Shown here: positions 7,835-15,681 of the stretch, in pieces | Position numbering within the stretch: position 1 is the first letter of the stretch | Layout: each line of letters starts with the position of its first letter | Source of the DNA: a virus | DNA: 31,074 nucleotides | Strand: one strand, 5' to 3' | Virus record (IMG/VR): IMGVR_UViG_3300046306_000001 | Span: 1-31,074 of that record | Translations under genes and position numbers: made by a program | The notes under the pieces: model-generated | Database searches by the model: none | What the model saw: only the letters and a program-made list of their open reading frames with translations | What the model was told of the DNA's origin: nothing

Positions 7835-7866
7835 AAAAAAAAAGCCAACCCATTATTTGGATTGAC
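7835..7866 (-). terminator. Terminator-like hairpin between chaperone T and tape measure
   Basis: On the minus strand GTCAATCC (7866-7859) pairs with GGGTTGGC (7851-7844) over 8 bp with two G-U wobbles, and nine T residues follow (7843-7835). The stop codon of the frameshifted chaperone (7855-7853) sits in the loop. Translation reaching that stop would melt the stem, so partial termination here may depend on frameshifting. Confidence 0.65.
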
Positions 7867-8559
7867 TTTTTTCAATTTGATCTAAAAATGCCTTGAATTG
7901 TTCCGGTGTTGATTTCGGTTTTCCTTTCTCTAAATACACATCCTGTGGCAATGGGAATAATTTATCAGGTGTTATCAATTGAGAACGTTTTTTAGCTTGT
8001 GAATTAATGATCATTGTGCTTGTAAACCTGTGCATCTCCCAATGCAGGTTTATTGAAACACTCCATGATTCCCCCAACAACGCATTTTCTTTCCATGTGT
8101 TGCGCCAAAACTGATCCGGTGGAATACCTGCCTGACCGATATAAAAATCAAGCATTCGATCCCATGTTAGGGCTTGATCTGCTTTGGGTTTTTTGTGGAT
8201 TTCTCAACGTTTCTGCGCACACCTGCATTCAGGTCATTGCCTAAAATACGTGATTGCATTAATGTTTCAACAATCAATGTCAATTGATCCTGATTCACAT
8301 CCTCCATCCAATCACCAACCGAATAAATCGTATAATCTACCTGATTGCCATTTTCTTGATCGTATGCTAATAGGCCGGAATAAACCAACGCACGCATTGA
8401 TGATAATGACAAACCGCCTCCAAAAACTTTGTCTATTTCTGAAATACTGAATCCTGATGCCTGTTCAAAGGCTGCCCAAAAATTCATTGAAAAATGCAGG
8501 GTGCGATTTTTACCGCCAATATTCAATTGACAATAGCCCCTCTTTTGATTGACTTCCAT
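7853..8559 (-). CDS. Tail assembly chaperone, frameshifted long form (gpGT-like)
   Basis: The downstream frame (MLDFYIGQAGIPPDQFW..., ATG at 8155) has no good independent start. A -1 shift at 8188-8194 joins it to the upstream frame through the codons for PKADQALTWDR without a stop, giving about 235 residues: 124 shared, 11 linker, 100 from the second frame. Siphoviruses commonly make a short and a long chaperone this way just before the tape measure, as in lambda gpG and gpGT. There the short part coats the tape measure and the T part recruits tube protein. The position between tail-tube and tape-measure genes fits exactly. The second frame ends in a Lys/Glu-rich helix. Frame, signal and gene order all agree; the protein product itself is not observed. 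Confidence 0.85.
8147..8194 (-). promoter_or_regulatory. Programmed -1 ribosomal frameshift signal
   Basis: The heptamer A_AAA_AAC lies at 8194-8188 in the correct phase (codons ACA AAA AAC). After a 9-nt spacer, ATCAAGC (8178-8172) pairs perfectly with GCTTGAT (8153-8147) around an 18-nt loop, giving the downstream stem expected of such sites. The -1 frame is open straight into the second chaperone frame; the zero frame stops at 8169-8167. Confidence 0.87.
8167..8559 (-). CDS. Tail assembly chaperone, short form (gpG-like)
   Basis: 130 residues starting MEVNQKRGYCQLNIGGKNR, with a beta-rich N-terminus and then a helical body (FWAAFEQASGFSISEID, DWMEDVNQDQLTLIVETLMQ). This size and layout is usual for the G-type chaperone of siphophages. 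It ends in a basic tail coded by the slippery region, six codons past the A_AAA_AAC site. Both a major tail protein upstream and the tape measure downstream support the call. It should be the abundant product, with the frameshifted form in minority. Confidence 0.83.
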   Translation of the reverse strand: MEVNQKRGYCQLNIGGKNRTLHFSMNFWAAFEQASGFSISEIDKVFGGGLSLSSMRALVYSGLLAYDQENGNQVDYTIYSVGDWMEDVNQDQLTLIVETLMQSRILGNDLNAGVRRNVEKSTKNPKQIKP

Positions 8560-8590
8560 TTTGTGTTTGATTAGGTGTTTAAACTCTTAA

Positions 8591-8618
8591 CCCCTGCACC
8601 ATATTACCGATGCAGGGG
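8591..8618. terminator. Perfect 8-bp hairpin between tail-tube and chaperone genes
   Basis: CCCCTGCA (8591-8598) and TGCAGGGG (8611-8618) form a perfect stem around a 12-nt loop, 23 nt after the tail-tube stop. On the minus strand it is followed by TTAAGAGTTTAAA, a weak T tract. It may be a partial terminator or a 3' stabiliser that keeps tube mRNA more abundant than chaperone mRNA. Confidence 0.6.
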
Positions 8619-8640
8619 AATGTATTACTGAATCAACAAA

Positions 8641-9051
8641 TTATGCGTTTGTTGATTTTACGATTGCGCCTGTCAATGTGATTGATCCGCTGAATGTCAC
8701 CGCTGCTTCCATTTCTGCCGATTGCTCGATGGATGCAATGTATCCCTCCGCTGTGTAAATCGTGTCACCTGATGCAGATGTACCGAATACACACGTGATG
8801 ATTGTACGATTCAAAACAAAATCAACCAATTCCTCTGCATTTGCCGCAGATGCGTAGTTTACTAAACCATCAAATGAAATTTCACCTGAACGTAAACCGC
8901 TGATTCCCTCAGACCAACCTGATGAATCTTTTGTTGTTGCATCTGCAATGTCCTGTGAAATAGACAATGAACATGATGTTGTGTGTGCAATAGCCGTTCC
9001 ATCAACTTTGATTAATAGGTTCGTGCCGTTAAATACTCCCGATGTTGCCAT
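8641..9051 (-). CDS. Major tail (tube) protein
   Basis: 136 residues, beta-rich, resembling the TP901-1-type major tail protein family: N-terminal FNGTNLLIKVDGTAIAHTTS, then SLSISQDIADATTKDSSGW, a central SGLRSGEISFDGLVNY, and a C-terminal beta segment (VTFSGSITLTGAIV). These subunits stack as hexameric rings to form the tail tube. It has its own -7-like element upstream (9087-9094) and a strong hairpin downstream (8591-8618), consistent with high expression. The preceding gene at 9106 is a clear paralogue. Which of the two is the main tube subunit is not decidable by eye; this one is adjacent to the chaperones and is the better candidate. Confidence 0.85.
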   Translation of the reverse strand: MATSGVFNGTNLLIKVDGTAIAHTTSCSLSISQDIADATTKDSSGWSEGISGLRSGEISFDGLVNYASAANAEELVDFVLNRTIITCVFGTSASGDTIYTAEGYIASIEQSAEMEAAVTFSGSITLTGAIVKSTNA

Positions 9052-9086
9052 ATTTTTGTTTAATTTTTATGCTCTGTTATTTAATG

Positions 9087-9094
9087 CAAATATA
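9087..9094 (-). promoter_or_regulatory. Promoter -7-like element before the major tail gene
   Basis: TATATTTG on the minus strand matches the Bacteroidota -7 consensus TAnnTTTG, 36 bases upstream of the ATG at 9051. No TTG is found 17-23 bases further upstream, so this is only a half match. Confidence 0.42.
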
Positions 9095-9105
9095 TTCAAA
9101 ATGCA

Positions 9106-9555
9106 TTATAGATTTTGCCATTGAATATTTAAGTTTTCCCAATTTGTAAACACCTGATTCCATATCAATCGTGTATCCGTATAAATCCGGCCTGAAATGG
9201 TAAAATCAACGGAATATGTCGAAACGTTTTCCATCTGTGAAACCTGTTCCACGTTGTTGATATACCCTAAACCGTAATAAAACATCCCGGCTGTTTGGAA
9301 CACCCATTGCACCTGTGATCGTGTGATTATTCTGTCCACAAATTGGTTATAATTAACCTGATCAGAATAATCAATCAATCCATCCGCTGAAAATGATGCC
9401 GATCGTTTACCGGCTAAGACTTCTTTCCAACCCTGCGAATTTTTATTGGTAAATTCGGCCATGTCCATTTGTAAAGACATCGTGGCTGATTTGGAATGTC
9501 CTAATGCCACATCGCCTTCATACAAAACAACATTGGTGCCGTTTACTAATGCCAT
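9106..9555 (-). CDS. Major-tail-protein paralogue
   Basis: 149 residues. It aligns with the next gene across its length: NGTNVVLYEGDVALGHSKS against NGTNLLIKVDGTAIAHTTS, then a shared S-x-GW followed by GKR/GLR-S and DGL(I/V)(D/N)Y. The C-terminus is longer and Trp/Asn-rich (WENLNIQWQNL). Both fit the TP901-1 tail-tube fold. It may be a second tube subunit, a tube decoration or an initiator ring at the tip or neck. Its start at 9555 is 1 nt from the stop of the 113-residue gene, so translation is probably coupled. Confidence 0.72.
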   Translation of the reverse strand: MALVNGTNVVLYEGDVALGHSKSATMSLQMDMAEFTNKNSQGWKEVLAGKRSASFSADGLIDYSDQVNYNQFVDRIITRSQVQWVFQTAGMFYYGLGYINNVEQVSQMENVSTYSVDFTISGRIYTDTRLIWNQVFTNWENLNIQWQNL

Positions 9556-9897
9556 TTAAACCGCAGGTGATTCAATTTCCGTCAATAAGGGTTCGATTGT
9601 TGGTGGAACCGGTGGCATCGGTGGAATATATTCTCCTGTGATTACCAAATTTAATTGCTCTGCTATCCAATCCCATGCATATGAATCAATTGTCCATTGT
9701 GCATATGCATCACCTGTCATTATAAGTGTGCCAAATGCCAATTGTTTGATTATTGTCGGATCGTTGTTTGGCTTATACAATGAATATGAAAATGTTGCTG
9801 AATTACCCAAAGAAACATTTGTTGCATACGCATCCAAAATTGTTGCTTCTTGTACTGATCCATTGTCCCAAATGGCAACCGGTTCGATTGTTTTCAT
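9556..9897 (-). CDS. Hypothetical tail-region protein with proline-rich tail
   Basis: 113 residues, beta-rich, no signal peptide, ending in a proline stretch (YIPPMPPVPPTIEP) that looks like a flexible linker or interaction tail. No family recognised. It sits between a 131-residue charged protein and the tail-tube paralogue with almost no spacing, so it belongs to the tail operon. It may be a small tail accessory or fibre-attachment protein; that is position only. Confidence 0.75.
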   Translation of the reverse strand: MKTIEPVAIWDNGSVQEATILDAYATNVSLGNSATFSYSLYKPNNDPTIIKQLAFGTLIMTGDAYAQWTIDSYAWDWIAEQLNLVITGEYIPPMPPVPPTIEPLLTEIESPAV

Positions 9898-9899
9898 AA

Positions 9900-10295
9900 T
9901 TATAATTCTATTTCTTCTTCTATGTTTGTAAATTCAACTCCTTCAATCCATGTTTTAAGAAATCCAAATTCTTCTAAACCCTCCGGATTAATGATTTGGA
10001 TTGGCTCAAAATCAACCTCAGTCAAATTTAATGCCTTTGATTTCTCAGTCAATTTTTTCAATCCATCTTTTGTGTATGAATAGCCTCCATTTTCTTTCAA
10101 AATTAGGTTGCCATCCTTATCAACTGATGCATTATCCAAACGGTATTCCTCTGCCTGTTCCTCGTATTTATCCAAATATGGCTTTAATTTCTCGTTAATT
10201 TTAGCCAATTTCTTTTGTGCCTTTGTCTTTTGATCACCGGCAAAATGGCTCAATACACGTGACAAAACAATGATTTCTGCGTACTTCTTTTTCAT
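9900..10295 (-). CDS. Hypothetical charged helical protein
   Basis: 131 residues from ATG at 10295 (MKKKYAEIIVLSRVLSHFAG). An upstream in-frame ATG at 10325 lies inside the TATATTTG element at 10323-10330, so the shorter form is more likely. The first part has a long Lys/Glu helix (QKKLAKINEKLKPYLDKYEE), probably coiled coil; the C-terminus is very acidic (EGVEFTNIEEEIEL). Unknown function; co-oriented with tail genes and 2 nt before the next start. Confidence 0.75.
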   Translation of the reverse strand: MKKKYAEIIVLSRVLSHFAGDQKTKAQKKLAKINEKLKPYLDKYEEQAEEYRLDNASVDKDGNLILKENGGYSYTKDGLKKLTEKSKALNLTEVDFEPIQIINPEGLEEFGFLKTWIEGVEFTNIEEEIEL

Positions 10296-10322
10296 TTTAT
10301 GTTGATTTGGTTGTTTAATATG

Positions 10323-10330
10323 CAAATATA
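10323..10330 (-). promoter_or_regulatory. Promoter -7-like element
   Basis: TATATTTG on the minus strand, 27 bases upstream of the ATG at 10295. It is identical to the octamers at 9087, 18471 and 30290. No good -33 partner is visible. Confidence 0.4.
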
Positions 10331-10334
10331 CTGA

Positions 10335-10778
10335 TTATGGACAATACGTTGCACCACTTACAATTTGAATTGATCCGTTGTATCCGGATGGAATGTTTGT
10401 TTGTGGCCCTTGCGAAATGCCGTTGTAATAGTAAAACGTTGGACTAAATCCGGGCAAAACATATCGCTGACCATATCCTAATGCCGGTGCAATACGTGTC
10501 CACGCAGCGGCACCGCCTCCACATGCTGTTAATTGATAATATGTGTATTGAATTGCAACTAATTGGCTTTTCACAACCAATTCATTGTTTGGAACACCTG
10601 CCAACGGGGCTGATTGTATTTCAATGTATGATTGTATTAATTCTTTTCGAACGCAACGCAATGCCGATTGACCGGATGGTGGCATTGGTAATAATTGCAG
10701 GAAAAAACCATTATTAACTGCACTAATTAAGCTATCCCACGAAACCGTTTGATTGGCCGCAACTGATGTCCATTGCAT
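10335..10778 (-). CDS. Hypothetical protein following the tail fibre
   Basis: 147 residues starting MQWTSVAANQTVSWDSLISA. It is rich in Tyr, Gln, Pro, Gly and aromatic residues, with a few Cys, and ends in NGSIQIVSGATYCP, a composition typical of surface-exposed fibre or adhesin proteins. No domain recognised. It starts 1 nt after the giant tail fibre gene stops, suggesting coupled expression and a role in fibre attachment or host recognition, which is inference. Confidence 0.75.
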   Translation of the reverse strand: MQWTSVAANQTVSWDSLISAVNNGFFLQLLPMPPSGQSALRCVRKELIQSYIEIQSAPLAGVPNNELVVKSQLVAIQYTYYQLTACGGGAAAWTRIAPALGYGQRYVLPGFSPTFYYYNGISQGPQTNIPSGYNGSIQIVSGATYCP

Positions 10779-10779
10779 A

Positions 10780-13700
10780 TTAATTCAGGTTTAATTGTTT
10801 TTCTAATTCCGCAACCCTTTGTTCCAATCGTGCAATTTTAGCCGTGTGAACTTCACGATATGATAAATTCAAAAATCCATCCATATTTGTAGTCACGGCA
10901 TATGGCATCAATTCCTGTGCATCCTGTGCAAAATATCCAAATTCAATTTTGCCATCCTTTTCGTATAATTTGGCCTCTAAATGTTCAATTCCTGCAATCT
11001 GTGCTGATCCATCAATCAATGTTTTTAAACGCATATCTGATGACTCAAAAAATGATGTTGCCGTTGATGATCCTGCAACCGTTTGATTGCCTGACATATC
11101 CAATTGCCATCTGTTTGCTGCGGCACTCCATCCACCAATTCGCATGACATTGTCCGAATCTAATCCAAAATTAACCGCATAAACCCCTGCTCTATGAAAT
11201 GACATAATTGCACCTGTTCCTGAACCTGATGGTGTATAAGATTGAAATCCTGTTCCTGCTGAACTTGCTGTGTTGCCCGAACTATGTGCATATGTTAATC
11301 TAAAAAATTGTGTAACTCCATTTTTTTGAATATCAATATTAGGATTAGTCCAATCTCCAAAATTCACACCTACTGCCCCATCAATATTAATATATCCTGC
11401 TGATGCACCGCCAACCCAAGAAGTTCCAAATGCGTGAATTGTTGAATTATTTGTACCATCATTATAAAATCTAATTCTACCATAGTATGATGACGAATGG
11501 TAAATGCCGATTCCTTGATTATTTCCTGAAAATGAACCGAAATCCCCAATTGCACTTGCTCTTAAATTTGTTGCTGATAATGTCCCTGAACTTGATTGAA
11601 TAGTAACTGCATTGCAAGAATACATATGTGATGGACTACCTGCTGCCCAAACAACAGGATAATTTGCTGAATCCACCCTGTCTGCTAAATGAGTAACCGT
11701 GCCTGATGAAGCCACCGTTTGAGAACCAATATTTGCGGATGTAATAAAATTAAACCACGAATTAAACAATCCTGTATCTCCATTTCGTGTTCTATATGCA
11801 ATTTGACCTCCACCACCATATCCTGCATTAATTTGCAATGAATAAGTTGATGGGCCAACTCTCATAATTGGGCCTGTGTATGGCGCATTTACCGAATATG
11901 TAAATCCTGATGCATTCGTATCCATTGTATTTGCATCAAGTGTGAAACCTTGATAATAAAAAATTGCATCAGGTTTACTCGTAACATTACCCCATGCAAC
12001 TGATGATGCACTATCTGCAATTCTTGCTGAATCTACACGAACCCCATATGTATTTGAACCATTCCACCCCATCAATGTAGGATATTGAGATGTCCACGCA
12101 ATTTGTGCATTTGTATTATTTACCGCTGTTCCTGATGGGGATGTGGATGATGATGCATCAAAAATTACGTGATTATTACCATAGTTTTTCCATGCTAATA
12201 AACCAACAACATTATCAATTACCAAATTTCCAACCCCCCAATTTGTCCACGATCTATTTACAACCGCATATGTCGAAACATTGCCTGCGTGAATTAATGC
12301 AAATTCCGTGTCTGAACCATCAGCATTAACAACGGTATTATTTGACAATATTACTTTGCCCATTCCGTAAATTCCTAATGAATTTAAACGTAATGTATTC
12401 CATGCACCCATTGAATTAGTATGGCCAAAAATACCTGATCTGCCTGCGTAATTTCCCATAAATGCACCAATATCTGCTGTTGCATTATATGTTCCAATTA
12501 ATCCCCTCCAAATTGCTGATGTTCCATCTGATTGAACCTTCAATGCAGTTCCAACAACCGTACTGCTTATTGTTCCGGTCATTGTTCCACCTGATAATGG
12601 CAATGCGTATGATCCATAATTTGAATCATCTAATAATCTTGTCCAACCAACTGATGCAATCCCTCCGCTATTTGTTCTATAATATGCCCCTGTGCCTGCT
12701 TGAACTGCAAATGCTAATTGAGAAACCCAATTATCTTGCGAAATGCCACTCCATGCCATATTTAATACGTGTGTCCAACCTGAAATTCCTGATGTTGTGG
12801 ACATTGCAATCCAATCACCTGTTGTGGTCATTGGTGTATTAATGTTATAAATGGCATTTACCGCATCAGTAATTCCATATCCTGATAATGATGTGGGTTT
12901 GCCTGTTATATTTGCCCACGCAATTGAACTTGATGATGTTAAATATGTACTTGAATCGATTGATCCATCTGCCTTTAAAAACTGACTTGATGTGCCCCCT
13001 GATTTGATAAACGATGCCGATGTCAATGTTCCGGAATTTATCGCATTGCCTGATGGTGTTATTTGGAACTTTGTCGCACCGGCTGTTTGGTCATAAATAT
13101 AAAAATACCCTGAATCAACAAATAATGTGTAATCCGGATTATTATCTGTATCGGTAAAATATAGTTTTGGTTCGGCACCGCTAATTGTCATGTTTCCTGT
13201 GAATACAGGATTTGCCGCATCTGCTTTCAATGCCAACTTTGCCAATACGGCATTACTGTTTGGATATTCCGTTGATGATGCCAATAAATTTGACACCATT
13301 TTATCCAAACGTTGGTATGTACTTGCAGCCGTTGTTTGTGTCAAATATGTACTTGCTGCACTTGTTGTTGTCAAATATGTATTTGTGTCTAATGACCACG
13401 TATCTGCTGCCGTTTTAATTAAAAATCCGGTTGTTCCTACCAATGCGGCAATGGCTGTTAAATCCGCATCTAATGGCTGTTTTGTACCCAATCCGGTGAC
13501 AACTGCATTCACCGATGGATATTTGGTTGCTGATGCAGTCAAATCCGTTGATAAATTGGCCAATGTTTGGTATGTGGTTGCGGCTGTTGCACTTAATAAG
13601 TAATTTGCCAATGTTGCTGATGTCACGTATGTACTTGAATCAATTGTGCCATCTGCCTTTAAAAACTGCGATGCTGTGCCACCGGTTTTTGCAATTGTAC

Positions 13701-15204
13701 CCACAATTAAATCCCCTGCAATGGTTGTCACACCGGATGAATTGATCACAAAACGTGTCAATCCGGCTGTCTGATCGTAAATTCTAAAAAATCCGGCATC
13801 AACACCAATAAAATAATCAGGGTTTTGATCCGTGTCTGTAAATGTCAATTTAGGTTCTGCACCTGAAATTGTCATATTTCCTGTGAACACAGGGTTTAAT
13901 GCATCTGCTTTTAATGCTAATGCTGCAATGACTGCATTTGAATTTGGATATTCTGTTGCACTTGCAAGCAAATTGGAAACCATTTTATCCAATCTTTGGT
14001 ATGTACTTGCGGCATCTGTTGTTGTCAAATACGTTGAATTGTCATATGAAATCGTTGTGCCTGATGCCTTTACAAATCCTGTGCCACTCAATTGTGCCTG
14101 TGGTGTGTAACCTAATGCAGATACAATACTTTTGTTTTTCCACAAACCTGTGGCCAAATCATAAAACAAACCATGATTATTGGCAGGATCAGCAATGTAA
14201 ACATCATGAATTTCCTTTAATTCAAACCCATTTTGAACGTTTACAAAGATTTCACCATTGTTTGATTGCACACGTGTCACAACACCAATATAAACTAAAT
14301 GTGCCGGTGCATATGGTTTATTTGCTAAACCAAAAATCAATGCACCATTGACACCTAACCAAACCGGATCACCGGCTGTTGCTGTTGATGTATCCAAACC
14401 GGCTAATAATCCGAATGTCACGCATTTGACAAACGCATTTGTTGATCCACCTGTTTCAAGTAAACCAAACGTTTTTGAACTCAATGCCTCTGTTGTATTT
14501 GATGCAGCCGAAACAATCATATTTGTTCCATTGGCTGATGATACATATACGGCTGTGCCTTTGGTTAATGTCTGCCCTAATTTGACCTCATTTTTTGTCT
14601 GTGTGGCGAAATTATCAATCCATTCAGTATTATAGTCCGTTGCGTTAATTTTAGCCAAAATTTGACCTGTTGTTCCGCCTGTTGGTAAACCACCCGGTAA
14701 TGTTGGGAATGTAGCCAATGAACCATCACCACGAATGTATTGTGAAATCGTACCGTTTGGATTATTGAATTTGGCATTTAATGCCGTTTGTAAATCTGTC
14801 TGATTGCTTAATGTGCCGGTAATATTGCCCCACACGGCTGATGTTCCTGCAATAGTCCATGATCTGTTTGCTGATAAATCATATGTTGTTCCATTGATTG
14901 TCAATGTCCGGGCATTTGTGACCGGTGTGAACCCTAATGCAGCAATGATTTGTGAACTATTTATTGATGTTAAATAGGTATTTGCATCCAATGATCCATC
15001 CGCTTTTAAAAATTGCGATGCTAAACCATTAGTGACCTTGTATTTGTTTGCTCTTAAAAACCCATTTGAATCAATAAAAACATTTGATCCCCCACCAAAA
15101 CCATCTGTGATTTGCTTTTCGCTTGCTGTTAGGATGTCATTATCAATGGTTTTTAATAATGCTTTGTAGGTTTCCGCAACCAAATTCCCGGTTAATGATG
15201 CCAT
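10780..15204 (-). CDS. Giant tail fibre with C-terminal S74 intramolecular chaperone
   Basis: 1474 residues. The N-terminus (MASLTGNLVAETYKALLKTI) is followed by repeated fibre modules with ALGFTP/ALGYTP and GNITG motifs, two related ~135-residue blocks (SGAEPKL.FTDTD..PDY...YDQTAG) and Gly/Ser/Asn-rich beta segments. The last 86 residues form a peptidase S74 chaperone domain. It starts SSDMRLK, matching the Ser-x4-Lys dyad (S1389, K1394) that cleaves just before Ser in endosialidase-type fibres, and ends in a coiled coil (IARLEQRVAELEKQL). The chaperone trimerises the fibre and is then removed. The fibre should bind the host surface. The gene is unusually placed, between lysis and tail-tube genes. 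DNA of the C-terminal half (about 11200-12450) looks more AT-rich than the N-terminal half, suggesting a swapped receptor module. Confidence 0.92.
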   Translation of the reverse strand: MASLTGNLVAETYKALLKTIDNDILTASEKQITDGFGGGSNVFIDSNGFLRANKYKVTNGLASQFLKADGSLDANTYLTSINSSQIIAALGFTPVTNARTLTINGTTYDLSANRSWTIAGTSAVWGNITGTLSNQTDLQTALNAKFNNPNGTISQYIRGDGSLATFPTLPGGLPTGGTTGQILAKINATDYNTEWIDNFATQTKNEVKLGQTLTKGTAVYVSSANGTNMIVSAASNTTEALSSKTFGLLETGGSTNAFVKCVTFGLLAGLDTSTATAGDPVWLGVNGALIFGLANKPYAPAHLVYIGVVTRVQSNNGEIFVNVQNGFELKEIHDVYIADPANNHGLFYDLATGLWKNKSIVSALGYTPQAQLSGTGFVKASGTTISYDNSTYLTTTDAASTYQRLDKMVSNLLASATEYPNSNAVIAALALKADALNPVFTGNMTISGAEPKLTFTDTDQNPDYFIGVDAGFFRIYDQTAGLTRFVINSSGVTTIAGDLIVGTIAKTGGTASQFLKADGTIDSSTYVTSATLANYLLSATAATTYQTLANLSTDLTASATKYPSVNAVVTGLGTKQPLDADLTAIAALVGTTGFLIKTAADTWSLDTNTYLTTTSAASTYLTQTTAASTYQRLDKMVSNLLASSTEYPNSNAVLAKLALKADAANPVFTGNMTISGAEPKLYFTDTDNNPDYTLFVDSGYFYIYDQTAGATKFQITPSGNAINSGTLTSASFIKSGGTSSQFLKADGSIDSSTYLTSSSSIAWANITGKPTSLSGYGITDAVNAIYNINTPMTTTGDWIAMSTTSGISGWTHVLNMAWSGISQDNWVSQLAFAVQAGTGAYYRTNSGGIASVGWTRLLDDSNYGSYALPLSGGTMTGTISSTVVGTALKVQSDGTSAIWRGLIGTYNATADIGAFMGNYAGRSGIFGHTNSMGAWNTLRLNSLGIYGMGKVILSNNTVVNADGSDTEFALIHAGNVSTYAVVNRSWTNWGVGNLVIDNVVGLLAWKNYGNNHVIFDASSSTSPSGTAVNNTNAQIAWTSQYPTLMGWNGSNTYGVRVDSARIADSASSVAWGNVTSKPDAIFYYQGFTLDANTMDTNASGFTYSVNAPYTGPIMRVGPSTYSLQINAGYGGGGQIAYRTRNGDTGLFNSWFNFITSANIGSQTVASSGTVTHLADRVDSANYPVVWAAGSPSHMYSCNAVTIQSSSGTLSATNLRASAIGDFGSFSGNNQGIGIYHSSSYYGRIRFYNDGTNNSTIHAFGTSWVGGASAGYINIDGAVGVNFGDWTNPNIDIQKNGVTQFFRLTYAHSSGNTASSAGTGFQSYTPSGSGTGAIMSFHRAGVYAVNFGLDSDNVMRIGGWSAAANRWQLDMSGNQTVAGSSTATSFFESSDMRLKTLIDGSAQIAGIEHLEAKLYEKDGKIEFGYFAQDAQELMPYAVTTNMDGFLNLSYREVHTAKIARLEQRVAELEKQLNLN
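12944..14040 (-). repeat. Two diverged ~410-bp repeats inside the tail fibre gene
   Basis: Copies at about 13630-14040 and 12944-13358 code for the same order of motifs: STYQRLDKMVSNLLAS, TEYPNSNAV, NPVFTGNMTISGAEPKL, a DTD..PDY block, YDQTAG, and GG.(A/S)SQFLKADG.IDSSTY. The nucleotide match is patchy, so the duplication is old or maintained at protein level. A third partial copy of the FLKADGS motif lies near 14984-15017. Confidence 0.8.
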
Positions 15205-15230
15205 TTTTTACCTGCTTAATTTTATGCAAG

Positions 15231-15680
15231 TTAAAAAATAATCAGCCTTGTTTTTATGAACACGTAACCGATAATGATAACCGATTCAAAAAAGATGGTT
15301 ATAATGGCCCACATTGGAATCACATTTTTAATCACCTCTTTGTTCGAAATTTGAACATTGTCCGATTTTGACAATTGGTATTTGGATTTGTACACAGATT
15401 CTATTGAATCAATGTCAATTTTGGCCTCAATTCTGCCACGTGTTGAACGCAATGTGATTGATCCCTGTGGTATTATAAATTTGGAATAAAAGTCCGTTAA
15501 AATGCCCAAAGAATCGCACGGATTTTCGATGATAATTGAATCCCGGATGGCCTTTGTTTTGTAGATCACATCCGATGTGTGGATGGTATCATATTTCACA
15601 ATCGTATTTTCTTTAATAATTGTTTTTGATGGTTTGCAACTTGCAAACAAAATGATGGCGATGATTAGGTATTTTTTCAT
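15231..15680 (-). CDS. Unimolecular spanin candidate (lipoprotein with C-terminal membrane anchor)
   Basis: 149 residues. The N-terminus MKKYLIIAIILFASC is a lipoprotein signal with lipobox-like F-A-S-C15, so the mature protein would be anchored in the outer membrane. The middle is a polar, beta/helical periplasmic region (about 16-115). Residues about 118-142 form a second hydrophobic segment (VIPMWAIITIFFESVIII) followed by a short basic tail. A lipid anchor at one end and a membrane helix at the other is the defining plan of u-spanins (for example T1 gp11), which fuse inner and outer membranes in the last step of lysis. It follows the endolysin with 1 nt spacing, as spanins usually do. F at -3 of the lipobox is slightly unusual. 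Confidence 0.76.
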   Translation of the reverse strand: MKKYLIIAIILFASCKPSKTIIKENTIVKYDTIHTSDVIYKTKAIRDSIIIENPCDSLGILTDFYSKFIIPQGSITLRSTRGRIEAKIDIDSIESVYKSKYQLSKSDNVQISNKEVIKNVIPMWAIITIFFESVIIIGYVFIKTRLIIF

Positions 15681-15681
15681 T

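Noticed and set aside
10296-10325. Longer start for the 131-residue tail-region gene
   Set aside because: Start would fall inside the TATATTTG element; residues added are unlike a folded N-terminus.
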